A stretch of 64,000 nucleotides of DNA. It comes from Mucilaginibacter terrenus (lineage in GTDB: Bacteria > Bacteroidota > Bacteroidia > Sphingobacteriales > Sphingobacteriaceae). A model generated the notes under the pieces. It ran no database searches and was not told the DNA's origin. It was given only the letters and a program-made list of their open reading frames with translations. The position numbers and the translations under genes were made by a program. Location: assembly GCF_003432065.1 (NCBI RefSeq), contig NZ_QWDE01000003.1:186001-250000 (forward strand), read 5' to 3'. Below, piece by piece: positions 18,983 to 26,845 of the stretch (positions within the stretch are counted from its first letter, which is position 1; each line of letters starts with the position of its first letter).

Positions 18983-19720
18983 TTAAAAATGAAAAGTAAG
19001 GAACAAGTTGCCTGATATAGCACTAAAACCCTGCACGGTAGACCCGCCTTCACGCGAGTTATAGCTTGCACCGGTTATCCCCAATCCGTAACGGCCTTCG
19101 GCACCAATGCTCATGTTGCTGCCCACCGCGCAATTAAAACCCAGTTTCGGGCCAAAATAACTCACACTGGTATTCCCGGAAACTGATACGTAACTGCCCG
19201 AACCATCTGATGCGGACAGATCAAATTTTGTAATTACGAACCCGCCGTTTACACCTGCATACACATCAACAAGGCCGGTTAGCGGCACTTCATAGGCAAT
19301 GCCTAAATAAAAGCCTGTGCCCTGGTAATTGCTGTATTTAGTTACTACATCTTCAAAGCCTTCTTCAGATTCTGTAAACTCGGCTTGTTTTGGTTTATAA
19401 GACCGGTAATCTATGGTTCCGGAGTAAACCACATTGCCCATGCGGCGGGTAACTGTAGCACCAAAAGTTGGGGCTGCCTTGTAAAAATCCCCAACATCGC
19501 CCCGGGGGGTTTCGTAACCTGCATTGAGTGATATTCCCCAGCCATCGCTTCGTTCTACACCGCCGCTGTTGTGGTTGCTGCCGCCCAGCATATCACCATC
19601 GGCACCTACACCGGGTGTATGGCGGCGCTGCGCGTTGGCGGGCGACCAGGTAAAAACAACTAAAATAAACAGCGTAAATATGGTGGCGAATGCCAGCCTT
19701 TTGGGAGAATTAGGGTGCAT
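18983..19720 (-). CDS. Outer-membrane beta-barrel protein
   Basis: The protein of about 245 residues starts MHPNSPKRLAFATIFTLFIL with a signal peptide ending near ANAQ. The mature part alternates polar and aromatic residues in short strands (GWGISLNAGYETP, GTGFYLGIAYEVP, SYFGPKLGFNCAVGSN) and ends GNLFLTFHF. A terminal aromatic is the classic barrel-assembly signal. The family would be OmpW/outer-membrane beta-barrel-like; ligand and pore activity are unknown. A longer start at 19768 would place the signal peptide internally and is unlikely. It stands alone between fabG and the toxin-antitoxin group. Confidence 0.8.
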   Translation of the reverse strand: MHPNSPKRLAFATIFTLFILVVFTWSPANAQRRHTPGVGADGDMLGGSNHNSGGVERSDGWGISLNAGYETPRGDVGDFYKAAPTFGATVTRRMGNVVYSGTIDYRSYKPKQAEFTESEEGFEDVVTKYSNYQGTGFYLGIAYEVPLTGLVDVYAGVNGGFVITKFDLSASDGSGSYVSVSGNTSVSYFGPKLGFNCAVGSNMSIGAEGRYGLGITGASYNSREGGSTVQGFSAISGNLFLTFHF

Positions 19721-19863
19721 TGGGTTGATAAGGAATAGTTTAACGTTACTAAGATAATATAATTTCATTATCCGATAAAATTTTGTGTTTTAGTCTTAAG
19801 TAAGATGTTCTTAGTCGACAGTACCAGGACGTATAGATCTTCGCCATGCTTAGACCGACAGAA

Positions 19864-20247
19864 TTAAACATCCCTTACCCAGGGCTCTTCGCCGGTGAAG
19901 TGTATAGTGCCTGTCTGCTCGTCTACCTTAAAATCCCAGCTAATGGTGTCCTTGGCATCGTTATGCACATCTGAACAGGTGTAGTGAAAATGCAGGCTAA
20001 ACCGCGCGCGAAAAGAGCCGAACTTCTTTAGAGGATCGAACTTTGCGTCTATCAACTCCAGCTGGGTTACTACAGGAGAGCCGCCGTCTTTGTTATGGTA
20101 AGCTTCCAGTGCACGGGTGAGGGTGGAGTAATTAGCGCTAGCTTCCTGGTTAAAGAGGGTTTGAAGGAAGATTAATACTGAGGTTTCATTGCTATATAGC
20201 AGCTTTATTGCTGTTGTATCCGCAGCTAACTGAAATTCTTCACGCAT
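19864..20247 (-). CDS. Unknown protein, third gene of the toxin-antitoxin group
   Basis: This 127-residue protein starts MREEFQLAADTTAIKLLYSN. It is soluble, with mixed alpha/beta character and aromatic beta-strands (FRARFSLHFHYTCSD, TISWDFKVD). I recognise no family. Its start lies only 18 nt after the RelE-like toxin stop, on the same strand, so it is probably cotranscribed with the toxin and antitoxin. The C-terminal FTGEEPWVRDV is acidic and aromatic. It might be an accessory factor or simply a downstream passenger; the sequence does not decide. Confidence 0.65.
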   Translation of the reverse strand: MREEFQLAADTTAIKLLYSNETSVLIFLQTLFNQEASANYSTLTRALEAYHNKDGGSPVVTQLELIDAKFDPLKKFGSFRARFSLHFHYTCSDVHNDAKDTISWDFKVDEQTGTIHFTGEEPWVRDV

Positions 20248-20265
20248 TGGTGGTAAACATTTATA

Positions 20266-20607
20266 TTAAGATAACCCTGATAAATCAATGATTTCTTTGA
20301 TGTCTTGCTTGCTTATAGATGCCTCTTCGGATTTGTCGAAAATAGTAACCAGATAGATGTCAACACTTGTAGGTGTTTCTTCTATCACGTAAGTAATCAC
20401 CCTGAAGCCGCCGCTTTTGACCTTACCTTTAGAAACATCAGCAAGCCGAACTTTATAGATGCCGGAGCCGTAGCTATCGCCCAGATAAGGATTTGCAATT
20501 AAGCTTTGTTCTAGTTGCTGTAAACTTTGTCGTAAGGTAACGTACTTTTTAAGAAGTCGTTTTGCTTTTCTCAGAAAGAAAGGTGTTAAATGGATTTTAT
20601 TCTCCAT
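20266..20607 (-). CDS. RelE/ParE-superfamily toxin of a type II toxin-antitoxin system
   Basis: The 113-residue protein has the compact RelE/ParE layout: N-terminal helices rich in lysine (LRKAKRLLKKYVTLRQSLQQ), then strands with the basic substrate-facing segment GIYKVRLADVSKGKVKSGGF and RVITYVIEE, then DIYLVTIFDKSEEASI. The last block (LVTIFDKSE) is common in HigB/RelE-like mRNA interferases. It overlaps the antitoxin's 3' end by 11 nt, typical of such pairs. Whether it cuts ribosomal mRNA or has another target cannot be told from sequence. Confidence 0.78.
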   Translation of the reverse strand: MENKIHLTPFFLRKAKRLLKKYVTLRQSLQQLEQSLIANPYLGDSYGSGIYKVRLADVSKGKVKSGGFRVITYVIEETPTSVDIYLVTIFDKSEEASISKQDIKEIIDLSGLS

Positions 20608-20818
20608 TCAGAAGATCGGACATGTTAAATGCAGTTGCCTTTCCCGAGCGGATATCTTTAACATCACTTAAACCAGCCTTAATTTCAGCCAGCAATTTGG
20701 CTTTTTTTGACGTTCTTTTATCAGTTGTAACCGACAATACTTCGCCTCCAAGCTCTTCCACTAAAGCAGACAGCTTAGCCTTCACTTTCCCGGGAACTTT
20801 TATTGTCATCGTGGTCAT
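20597..20818 (-). CDS. Antitoxin partner of the RelE-like toxin
   Basis: The 73-residue protein begins MTTMTIKVPGKVKAKL and ends FNMSDLLNGE. The N-terminus (TIKVPGKVKAKLSALVEELG) looks like a short DNA-binding or dimerisation segment, and the C-terminal part is charged and probably unstructured until it wraps the toxin. I do not recognise the antitoxin family. The gene precedes and overlaps the toxin, which is the usual order. A second ATG three codons in (20809) would be favoured if transcription starts right at the predicted promoter 20823-20830. Autoregulation through a nearby palindrome is likely. Confidence 0.75.
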   Translation of the reverse strand: MTTMTIKVPGKVKAKLSALVEELGGEVLSVTTDKRTSKKAKLLAEIKAGLSDVKDIRSGKATAFNMSDLLNGE

Positions 20819-20822
20819 ATTT

Positions 20823-20855
20823 CAAATATAACAAATTATCATGTGATATTCACAA
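20823..20855 (-). promoter_or_regulatory. Promoter and operator of the toxin-antitoxin operon
   Basis: On the minus strand, TATATTTG (20830-20823) matches the TAnnTTTG -7 element and lies just before the antitoxin ATG. A perfect inverted repeat, TATCA-TG-TGATA (20837-20848), sits between it and a TTG at 20855-20853 that could be the -33 element, though its 22-nt spacing is slightly long. A palindrome between promoter elements is the usual site for antitoxin autorepression. Confidence 0.5.
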
Positions 20856-21047
20856 GCTCTCCTGATACTCCTTCTGCAGCTCCAACAGGCATTTTGCACA
20901 CAGGCAGCCTTCGTACAGTTCGCTTACGTACTGCACTTGGTTAATGGTTAACTGCACTTTGCTGCACTGGCATTTGGTGTAAGAGTTGGCCTTACATTCA
21001 AAACTGTCATTACAGCGGTCGCAGCGTATGATCTCGTGTTTTATCAT
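20850..21047 (-). CDS. Cysteine-rich CWC-type small protein
   Basis: The 65-residue protein has eight cysteines: C9, C12, C18, C26, C28 and C48, C50, C53. The arrangement CxxC with a trailing CxC matches the Cys_rich_CWC family as I recall it, except that Gln replaces Trp in the CQC pair. A zinc-binding structural role is likely; the function is unknown. It lies 31 nt upstream of the antitoxin gene on the same strand, but the toxin-antitoxin pair has its own predicted promoter in that gap. Confidence 0.72.
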   Translation of the reverse strand: MIKHEIIRCDRCNDSFECKANSYTKCQCSKVQLTINQVQYVSELYEGCLCAKCLLELQKEYQESL

Positions 21048-21164
21048 TTGTTAGTAGTCCGCAAGTCGGAAAAGTCAGTAAGCCCGGATTACGGATCAGC
21101 TACCAGCCAACTCTGACAAGTACAAAGGTCTTAAACAAAACGGCAAGCGTTATCATACAAACGT

Positions 21165-21199
21165 AAAAGGCCGGGGAACTTGTAGTTCTCCGGCCTTTT
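21165..21199. terminator. Bidirectional terminator between tatA and the CWC gene
   Basis: AAAAGGCCGGGGAAC (21165-21179) and GTTCTCCGGCCTTTT (21185-21199) form a near-perfect 15-bp stem with a five-base loop. T-rich flanks on both sides mean it can work in both directions. It ends tatA transcription on the minus strand. Confidence 0.85.
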
Positions 21200-21215
21200 A
21201 TTGTCTTGTGGTAAG

Positions 21216-21386
21216 TTATACTTCAGTTTTCGCAGCAACCGGTTTTTCCGGCTCGCCGTTTTGCGAATCTTTAAATTCTTTCATGCCTTTACCAAGGCCT
21301 TTCATCAGTTCCGGGATCTTTTTCCCGCCAAATAGTAGTACTATCGCTAGTATGATCAGTATGATCTCCGGTGCTCCTAAGCCCAT
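21216..21386 (-). CDS. tatA: Sec-independent (Tat) protein translocase subunit TatA/E
   Basis: This 56-residue membrane protein starts MGLGAPEIILIILAIVLLFG, a single N-terminal helix. It is followed by the Tat hinge FGGKKIPELMKGLGKGMKEF and a charged, glutamate-rich tail. That is the classic TatA/TatE design: the amphipathic helix after the FG hinge forms the translocation pore with TatC. No tatC is visible in the window. Bacteroidota commonly encode tatA away from tatC. Strong terminators lie on both sides. Confidence 0.93.
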   Translation of the reverse strand: MGLGAPEIILIILAIVLLFGGKKIPELMKGLGKGMKEFKDSQNGEPEKPVAAKTEV

Positions 21387-21486
21387 AATATTGGTATTTA
21401 ATTGTTTAATGTATATACGTAATAAAAGATGCTTTGGTCTTACAAAATCATCTTTTATTAAAGGTAGGTATTTTATGCAATATAAA

Positions 21487-21526
21487 AGCCCATGAACTGT
21501 AACCTTTTAGTTATCGTTCATGGGCT
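21487..21526 (-). terminator. Intrinsic terminator after nrdA
   Basis: AGCCCATGAAC (21526-21516 on the minus strand) pairs perfectly with GTTCATGGGCT (21497-21487) across an 18-nt loop. A short T-rich tail (TTTATA) follows. It lies 22 nt after the nrdA stop. Confidence 0.75.
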
Positions 21527-21548
21527 GGCGGTTTATTAACCTAAAAAC

Positions 21549-23924
21549 TTATGCCGAGCAGGTTACGCAACCTTCTTCCATTGAGCAGGTTGGGCCGGCA
21601 GGTACGTCCTCGGTGCTGTTATCGGCAACAACTTCCGGGATAACGGCTTCCATGTTTTTACCACCCTGATTCTCAACAGTAAACTTAACCGCTTGCGATG
21701 CTGCTTGTGTACGCAGGTAATACATGCCTGTTTTAAGGCCTTTCTTCCATGCGTAGAAGTGCATTGAGGTAAGCTTGCTTGCGTTTGGCGAGTTGATGAA
21801 CAGGTTAAGTGATTGCGACTGGCAAATGTACGCGCCCCTGTCTGCAGCCATATCAATAATGTTACGCATCTTGATCTCCCAAACAGTTTTGTACAGTTCT
21901 TTGATGTCGGCAGGAATCTCGGCAATGTCCTGGATTGAACCGTTAGCAGAAATGATCCTGTCTTTCATGGCAGGTGTCCACAGGTTGCGGTTAACCAGGT
22001 CGCGCAGCAGGTGCTTGTTCACAATCACAAACTCTCCGCTCAATACACGGCGGGTGTATATGTTTGAGGTATATGGTTCAAAGCATTCGTTGTTACCCAA
22101 TATCTGCGAGGTTGATGCAGTAGGCATAGGCGCTACCAGCAGGGAGTTGCGCACACCATGGTTCATTACATCAAGGCGCAGGTTTTCCCAATCCCAACGG
22201 CCGCTTTCCGGCTTAACGTTCCACAGATCGAACTGGAACTGTCCTTTTGATAGTGGTGATCCTTTAAAGGTTTCGTAAGCGCCATCTTTTATAGCCAGAT
22301 CTTTAGAAGCTGTCATGGCAGCAAAGTAAATGGTCTCGAAGATGTCTTTGTTCAGCTGTTTAGCTTCTTCGCTCTCAAATGGCATACGCAGCAGGATGAA
22401 CGCGTCGGCCAAGCCTTGTACACCTAAGCCTATTGGGCGGTGGCGCAGGTTGCTGTAACGTGCCTCTTCTACCGGGTAATAGTTATGATCGATGATCTTG
22501 TTCAGGTTCAGGGTAGCCTGGTAGGTTACTTCGTACAATTTCTGGTGGTCAAACTCGCCGTTGATCACGTAGCGTGGCAAGGCAAGCGATGCCAGATTAC
22601 AAACCGCAACTTCTTTATCTGAAGTGTACTCAATGATCTCGGTGCAAAGGTTTGAGCTTTTTATAGTACCCAGGTTCTGCTGGTTAGACTTAGCGTTGGC
22701 AGCGTCCTTGTACAACAGGTATGGTGTACCGGTTTCTACCTGGCTATCCAGTACTGCAAACCAAAGTTCCTGTGCCTTAATGGTTTTACGAGCACGGCCT
22801 TCACGCTCGTATTTGGTGTATAAAGCTTCAAATTCGTCGCTGTGGCAATCGGCCAGTCCGGGTGCTTCATGCGGGCAGAACAAGCTCCAGTCCTCATTAG
22901 CTTCAACACGTTTCATGAACAGGTCGCTTACCCAAAGTGCATAGAACAAATCGCGCGCGCGCATTTCTTCTTTACCGTGGTTCTTGCGCAGATCAAGGAA
23001 CTCAAAAATATCTGCATGCCATGGCTCCAGGTAAATAGCAAAAGCGCCTTTACGTTTGCCGCCGCCCTGGTCTACATAACGGGCAGTGTCGTTAAACACC
23101 TTCAGCATTGGGATAATACCGTTGCTGGTGCCGTTTGTACCGCTGATGTATGAACCTGTTGCACGCACATTGTGGATGCTGAGGCCGATACCGCCGGCGC
23201 TTTGAGAGATCTTGGCAGTTTGCTTAAGTGTATCGTAGATGCCTTCAATGCTGTCGTCCTTCATGGTTAAAAGGAAGCAGGATGACATTTGTGGTTTTGG
23301 TGTACCTGCGTTGAACAGCGTAGGGGTAGCGTGTGTAAACCAGCGCTCGCTCATCAGGTTGTAGGTTTTAATAGCGCTTTCTATATCATGCTTGTGGATA
23401 CCAACCGATACACGCATGAACAGGTGCTGAGGGCGCTCAGCAATTTTACCGTCTATCTTTAGCAGGTATGATTTTTCGAGGGTTTTAAAACCGAAGTAAT
23501 CGAAACCAAAATCACGGTCGTAAATAATGCTGCTATCCAGTATATCTGCATTCTCGCGGATGATCTCGTAAACATCATCAGCTAATAACGCTGCATTCTT
23601 GCCTGTTTTTTTGTCAACGTATTCGTACATACGTTTCATTGTTTCTGAGAACGACTTTGTGGTGTTCTTATGCAGGTTGCTCACCGCTATACGCGATGCC
23701 AGCAAAGCATAGTCAGGGTGCTTGGTAGTTAACGATGCCGCTGTTTCTGCCGCAAGGTTATCCAGCTCTGATGTGGTTACACCATCAAATAAACCCTCAA
23801 TAACCTTTTTGGCCACATCAATAGGGTCCACCAGGTTAAAGCCATAACACAGTTTTTCAATTCGCGCGGTGATCTTGTCGAATTTTACCGTTTCTTTTCT
23901 GCCGTCTCTTTTTATTACGTACAT
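21549..23924 (-). CDS. nrdA: Ribonucleoside-diphosphate reductase, alpha (large) subunit
   Basis: This class Ia large subunit makes deoxyribonucleotides with the radical from NrdB. The 791 residues start with an ATP-cone regulatory domain ([18 protein letters not shown]), so dATP feedback is likely. The catalytic half contains NLCTEI with an active-site Cys and [12 protein letters not shown] near the C-terminal barrel. The flexible C-terminus ends C780-x5-C786-x2-C789 (CSMEEGC then CVTCSA), supplying the redox-active pair that reloads the active site through thioredoxin or glutaredoxin. It follows nrdB by 100 bp. Confidence 0.97.
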   Translation of the reverse strand: MYVIKRDGRKETVKFDKITARIEKLCYGFNLVDPIDVAKKVIEGLFDGVTTSELDNLAAETAASLTTKHPDYALLASRIAVSNLHKNTTKSFSETMKRMYEYVDKKTGKNAALLADDVYEIIRENADILDSSIIYDRDFGFDYFGFKTLEKSYLLKIDGKIAERPQHLFMRVSVGIHKHDIESAIKTYNLMSERWFTHATPTLFNAGTPKPQMSSCFLLTMKDDSIEGIYDTLKQTAKISQSAGGIGLSIHNVRATGSYISGTNGTSNGIIPMLKVFNDTARYVDQGGGKRKGAFAIYLEPWHADIFEFLDLRKNHGKEEMRARDLFYALWVSDLFMKRVEANEDWSLFCPHEAPGLADCHSDEFEALYTKYEREGRARKTIKAQELWFAVLDSQVETGTPYLLYKDAANAKSNQQNLGTIKSSNLCTEIIEYTSDKEVAVCNLASLALPRYVINGEFDHQKLYEVTYQATLNLNKIIDHNYYPVEEARYSNLRHRPIGLGVQGLADAFILLRMPFESEEAKQLNKDIFETIYFAAMTASKDLAIKDGAYETFKGSPLSKGQFQFDLWNVKPESGRWDWENLRLDVMNHGVRNSLLVAPMPTASTSQILGNNECFEPYTSNIYTRRVLSGEFVIVNKHLLRDLVNRNLWTPAMKDRIISANGSIQDIAEIPADIKELYKTVWEIKMRNIIDMAADRGAYICQSQSLNLFINSPNASKLTSMHFYAWKKGLKTGMYYLRTQAASQAVKFTVENQGGKNMEAVIPEVVADNSTEDVPAGPTCSMEEGCVTCSA

Positions 23925-24024
23925 TTTTTGTTGGTAGTTAAGTAGTTAGTGTAAAGTGTGGGGAAGCTTTAACCAACAGTATTAAATTAATTAGGGTTAT
24001 ATAGTTAGGGTGCTTTTGATCGGT

Positions 24025-24996
24025 TTAGAAATCCTCGTCAAGCGAGAAGGCTTTAGTTTCAGGTGAATTCATTACACCACTTTTCTGGTAATCGCCAACG
24101 CGTTTTTCAAAGAAGTTGGTTTTACCCTGCAGGCTTATCATCTCCATAAAGTCGAACGGATTTGTAGCGTTATATACTTTATCATAGCCCAGTTCGCCCA
24201 GCCACCTGTCTGCAACAAACTCAATATATTGGCTCATCAGCTTAGCATTCATGCCTATTAAACTAACCGGCAGGGCGTCGCTAACAAATTCTTTTTCTAT
24301 TTCTACCGCATCGGTTATAATTTTGGTAGCCGCTTCTTTGCTTAGTTTGTTATCCAGCATTTTGTATAGCAGGCAGGCAAATTCGCAGTGTGAGCCTTCG
24401 TCGCGGGAGATCAGCTCGTTACTGAAGGTAAGGCCCGGCATCAAGCCGCGTTTTTTAAGCCAGAATATTGAGCAGAAACTACCTGAGAAGAAGATACCTT
24501 CTACCGCGGCAAATGCCACTAAACGCTCAGCAAAAGTGCCGTTATTTATCCAGCGCAGTGCCCACTCCGCTTTTTTACCTACACAAGGTACGGTATCTAT
24601 AGCATGGAACAAGCGGTCTTTTTCAGCCGGATCTTTAATGTAAGTATCAATTAACAGCGCGTAGGTTTCCGAGTGGATGTTCTCCATCATGATTTGGAAA
24701 CCGTAAAAACAACGCGCTTCCGGCAGTTGCACCTCGCTCATGAAGTTTATCGCCAGGTTCTCATTCACAATACCATCACTCGCGGCAAAAAACGCCAGGA
24801 TGTGCGAGATAAAATGCTTTTCACCAGCGTTAAGGCTTTCCCAATGCTTAATGTCGTCAGACAGGTCTATTTCTTCTGCGGTCCAGAAGCTGGCTTCCGC
24901 TTTTTTGTACATCTCCCAAATAGCGGGATATTTAATAGGCAGGATAACAAAGCGGTCTTTGTTCTCTTTAAGCAGTAATTCAGTTTCCTCTTGCAT
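24025..24996 (-). CDS. nrdB: Ribonucleoside-diphosphate reductase, beta (radical) subunit, eukaryote-like
   Basis: This 323-residue protein carries the diiron-tyrosyl radical site. The motif E105-N-I-H108-S-E-T-Y112 gives two iron ligands and the radical tyrosine (ExxHxxxY). D44 in AEEIDLSDD and the later RDEGSHCEF supply further ligands. Blocks such as [25 protein letters not shown] and [18 protein letters not shown] match eukaryotic R2 much better than enterobacterial NrdB, which is common in Bacteroidota. The C-terminal FSLDEDF is the peptide that docks into NrdA. The operon order nrdB-nrdA and the long upstream region suggest regulated expression. Confidence 0.96.
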   Translation of the reverse strand: MQEETELLLKENKDRFVILPIKYPAIWEMYKKAEASFWTAEEIDLSDDIKHWESLNAGEKHFISHILAFFAASDGIVNENLAINFMSEVQLPEARCFYGFQIMMENIHSETYALLIDTYIKDPAEKDRLFHAIDTVPCVGKKAEWALRWINNGTFAERLVAFAAVEGIFFSGSFCSIFWLKKRGLMPGLTFSNELISRDEGSHCEFACLLYKMLDNKLSKEAATKIITDAVEIEKEFVSDALPVSLIGMNAKLMSQYIEFVADRWLGELGYDKVYNATNPFDFMEMISLQGKTNFFEKRVGDYQKSGVMNSPETKAFSLDEDF

Positions 24997-25189
24997 CGTC
25001 CTCTTTAATTTTATTGTCGTTTATGCTTTATTATCCCGTTCTCTCTTCGCTTATAGCTGTCTGGTGTACCACAAGTTTGCAGACGAGTGTGCCTCACGAG
25101 TTTTTTAAATGGCCGAAGCCGTTATTACCCGCCCCAAAAAGCATCCTCACTAATCCCCTGCTATTAAACTTTATTTTAATACACACAGC

Positions 25190-25204
25190 CCATGCTCAGC
25201 ATGG
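25190..25204. promoter_or_regulatory. Perfect palindrome upstream of nrdB
   Basis: CCATGCTCAGCATGG is a perfect 7+1+7 palindrome about 190 bp upstream of the nrdB start. It could be a dimeric regulator site or a hairpin in the leader. It does not resemble the NrdR box. Confidence 0.4.
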
Positions 25205-25312
25205 TGTTTTCCTTGTTGTTTGACGAAGATAGAGCCGCCAAACGGATAGCGTTGAAAGAACTTATGCTTCAAAGATAGGGCATGAGTTTATAGGACGTTA
25301 GTTGAAGTTTTT

Positions 25313-25505
25313 AACATCACCTGTAAGTTATAAACAAACCAAAATAAATTTGGAAGTTAGCGTTGAAGGTGTTGCTGTTTCAATGGCATGAACACCAGCT
25401 ATTTAACTATTAATAGAGTTGTGTTAACACAAACGAGGCGGGGTAACATTTACCTAATATACAGGTGATGTTTACTTTACTTTTCACAGACAAAAACCAC
25501 CTGTA
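25313..25505. promoter_or_regulatory. Inverted AACATCACCTGTA repeats and nearby palindrome
   Basis: AACATCACCTGTA (25313-25325) is exactly inverted at 25460-25472. A shorter third copy, CACCTGTA, lies at 25498-25505. The palindrome TTGTGTTAACACAA (25419-25432) sits between them. A 13-bp exact inverted pair in a region this short is unlikely by chance. It may be a looping operator for nrdBA. Confidence 0.45.
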
Positions 25506-25603
25506 GAACGGCTTGTAAACACTGGTTTTGGGCCAAAAACAGACCCGATTTTAAATGGGTTTTCGGAGCTTTAAACGGTGTGCAGAAAGATTGTGGAAAA
25601 CAA

Positions 25604-25634
25604 AAATTCCGATCTTTTTTCAAGACCGGAATTT
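25604..25634 (-). terminator. Intrinsic terminator after msrB
   Basis: On the minus strand, AAATTCCG (25634-25627) pairs with CGGAATTT (25611-25604). An inner TCTT/AAGA pairing extends the stem. It is followed by TTGTTTTCC (25603-25595), T-rich at first. It lies 18 nt after the msrB stop. Confidence 0.75.
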
Positions 25635-25651
25635 CTATTTATCACCAATAA

Positions 25652-26023
25652 TTATTGGGCGTCCGCAACCGGCACAAACTTCATCGAAATGGAGTTTACA
25701 CAATGGCGGGTGTTCTTGGGTGTCATGTACTCGCCCTGGAAAACATGGCCCAGGTGCGCACCGCAATTGGCACAAAGTATCTCGGTACGGCGGCCGTCTG
25801 CATCAGTTTCCCAACGTACTGCGCCTTCTATCTCATCGTCAAAACTCGGCCAGCCGCAAAACGATTCAAACTTATCTTCGCTGCGGTATAGCGGAGCATC
25901 ACAGCGCTTGCATACATATAAACCCTGCGCTTTATTGTTTAACAGTTCGCCGGTGAATGGCCGCTCGGTACCTTTGTATAGTATCACCCTTTCTTCGTCG
26001 GGAGTTAACTGATTATAGTTCAT
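25652..26023 (-). CDS. msrB: Peptide-methionine (R)-S-oxide reductase
   Basis: This 123-residue enzyme repairs methionine-R-sulfoxide in proteins. The zinc-binding CxxC pairs are C38-x2-C41 and C84-x2-C87. The catalytic cysteine is C108 in [11 protein letters not shown]56 in FCGWPSF is the expected resolving position. H90 and H93 in GAHLGHVF belong to the active site. No signal peptide is visible, so it acts in the cytosol. The gene stands alone with its own terminator. Confidence 0.96.
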   Translation of the reverse strand: MNYNQLTPDEERVILYKGTERPFTGELLNNKAQGLYVCKRCDAPLYRSEDKFESFCGWPSFDDEIEGAVRWETDADGRRTEILCANCGAHLGHVFQGEYMTPKNTRHCVNSISMKFVPVADAQ

Positions 26024-26239
26024 TGTTTATTTTTTTGATTAGATGATGTTGATGATTCTATCGATTGCCAACTTGGCCTTTTGTCTTTAAACTGCGACCT
26101 GATTAACTATCCTTTTCACATAAATATACGACAAATTGCACGGTTTTTTTGTTTGTACAGGGATGTTTACACGGGTTTGACCAAGCAAGATTTAAAACTT
26201 TATAGCTAAATTGCTATTTGTTAATAAACCGCTGTTTTA

Positions 26240-26758
26240 ATGTATCTGCTTTCTGTTCTTACGTTTTTTATGCTGTGTGGCGCCCCAACTGCGGAGGCCG
26301 GTAAACTAACTGCTGCTACCAAGACGGCCAGCATAGATACCTCCAGGTACGCTATCCTGAAATTCCATAAAGGCCGCGACAGCTTCCTGTTCGACAGCAC
26401 GTATACTGCCGCGAACACTACCGAGGACGACATCAAAAAAATTGAAAAGATAATTAAGGTGACCGTTGCAGAGTATAACGAACGTCTCCTGAAAAACACG
26501 GGGAGTAAAGCAACAAAAGCCGGCCTTATTTATAAGCCAGACAAATACTATAAACAGATTATTTGTGTAATTAACTCCAAAGGCGAGAAAACCGTTTGGG
26601 TAAACTGCTTTTGTACCCCTCACGAAAAACGGTACTGGCAAAAGGGCATTGTAATGGTGCTAGACGGCGGCCCCTGTTTCTTCAACATCAAGATAAACCT
26701 GGTGACCAACACCGTTATGGATTTGCAAGTGAATGGGGTGAGCCCCCTAGCCCCCTGA
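26240..26758 (+). CDS. Secreted protein of unknown function whose stop lies in a repeat
   Basis: The 172-residue protein has a signal peptide (MYLLSVLTFFMLCGAPTAEA). I recognise no family. The mature region is helical then beta, with two closely spaced cysteines in VNCFCTPHEKRYW and a third in GGPCFFNI. Its last residues, SPLAP, and the TGA stop are encoded by a copy of the C-rich repeat (26743-26766), so the natural C-terminus may have been replaced by that element. It converges with the serine hydrolase, whose end carries the inverted copy. Confidence 0.72.
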   Translation: MYLLSVLTFFMLCGAPTAEAGKLTAATKTASIDTSRYAILKFHKGRDSFLFDSTYTAANTTEDDIKKIEKIIKVTVAEYNERLLKNTGSKATKAGLIYKPDKYYKQIICVINSKGEKTVWVNCFCTPHEKRYWQKGIVMVLDGGPCFFNIKINLVTNTVMDLQVNGVSPLAP

Positions 26759-26766
26759 AGGGGGAA
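26743..26766 (+). repeat. Copy 2 of the C-rich 3'-end hairpin element
   Basis: The sequence CCCCCTAG followed by CCCCCTGAAGGGGGAA covers the last codons and stop of the preceding gene; the stop TGA is 26756-26758. It is oriented with that gene and inverted relative to copy 3, 55 bp away. Confidence 0.85.
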
Positions 26767-26821
26767 CAGAATTCACCCTGTTTTGTATATTCAATACATT
26801 GCAAGTTTGTATTATCCATCA

Positions 26822-26845
26822 TTCCCCCTTCAGGGGGTTAGGGGG
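26822..26845 (-). repeat. Copy 3 of the C-rich 3'-end hairpin element
   Basis: On the minus strand, CCCCCTAA followed by CCCCCTGAAGGGGGAA ends the serine-hydrolase gene; the stop TGA (26832-26830) lies inside the hairpin. Together with copy 2 it can form a long stem of about 24 bp around a 55-nt loop between the convergent genes. Confidence 0.85.

Larger units (their letters stand above)
24997..25651. other. 655-bp gene-free region upstream of nrdB and downstream of msrB
   Basis: No convincing coding frame is found here. The region holds a palindrome at 25190-25204, the 14-bp palindrome TTGTGTTAACACAA (25419-25432), a 13-bp inverted repeat pair (25313-25325 and 25460-25472), a third CACCTGTA at 25498-25505, and the msrB terminator at its right end. 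It probably contains the nrdBA promoter and operators. I found no riboswitch consensus, but folding was not run. Confidence 0.6.

Noticed and set aside
24997..25300. Cobalamin or other riboswitch before nrdB
   Set aside because: I could not find a conserved riboswitch core by eye, and the enzyme is the diiron class that does not use cobalamin.
25555..26012. Long plus-strand frames opposite msrB
   Set aside because: They are the antisense shadow of a clear msrB with all catalytic cysteines.
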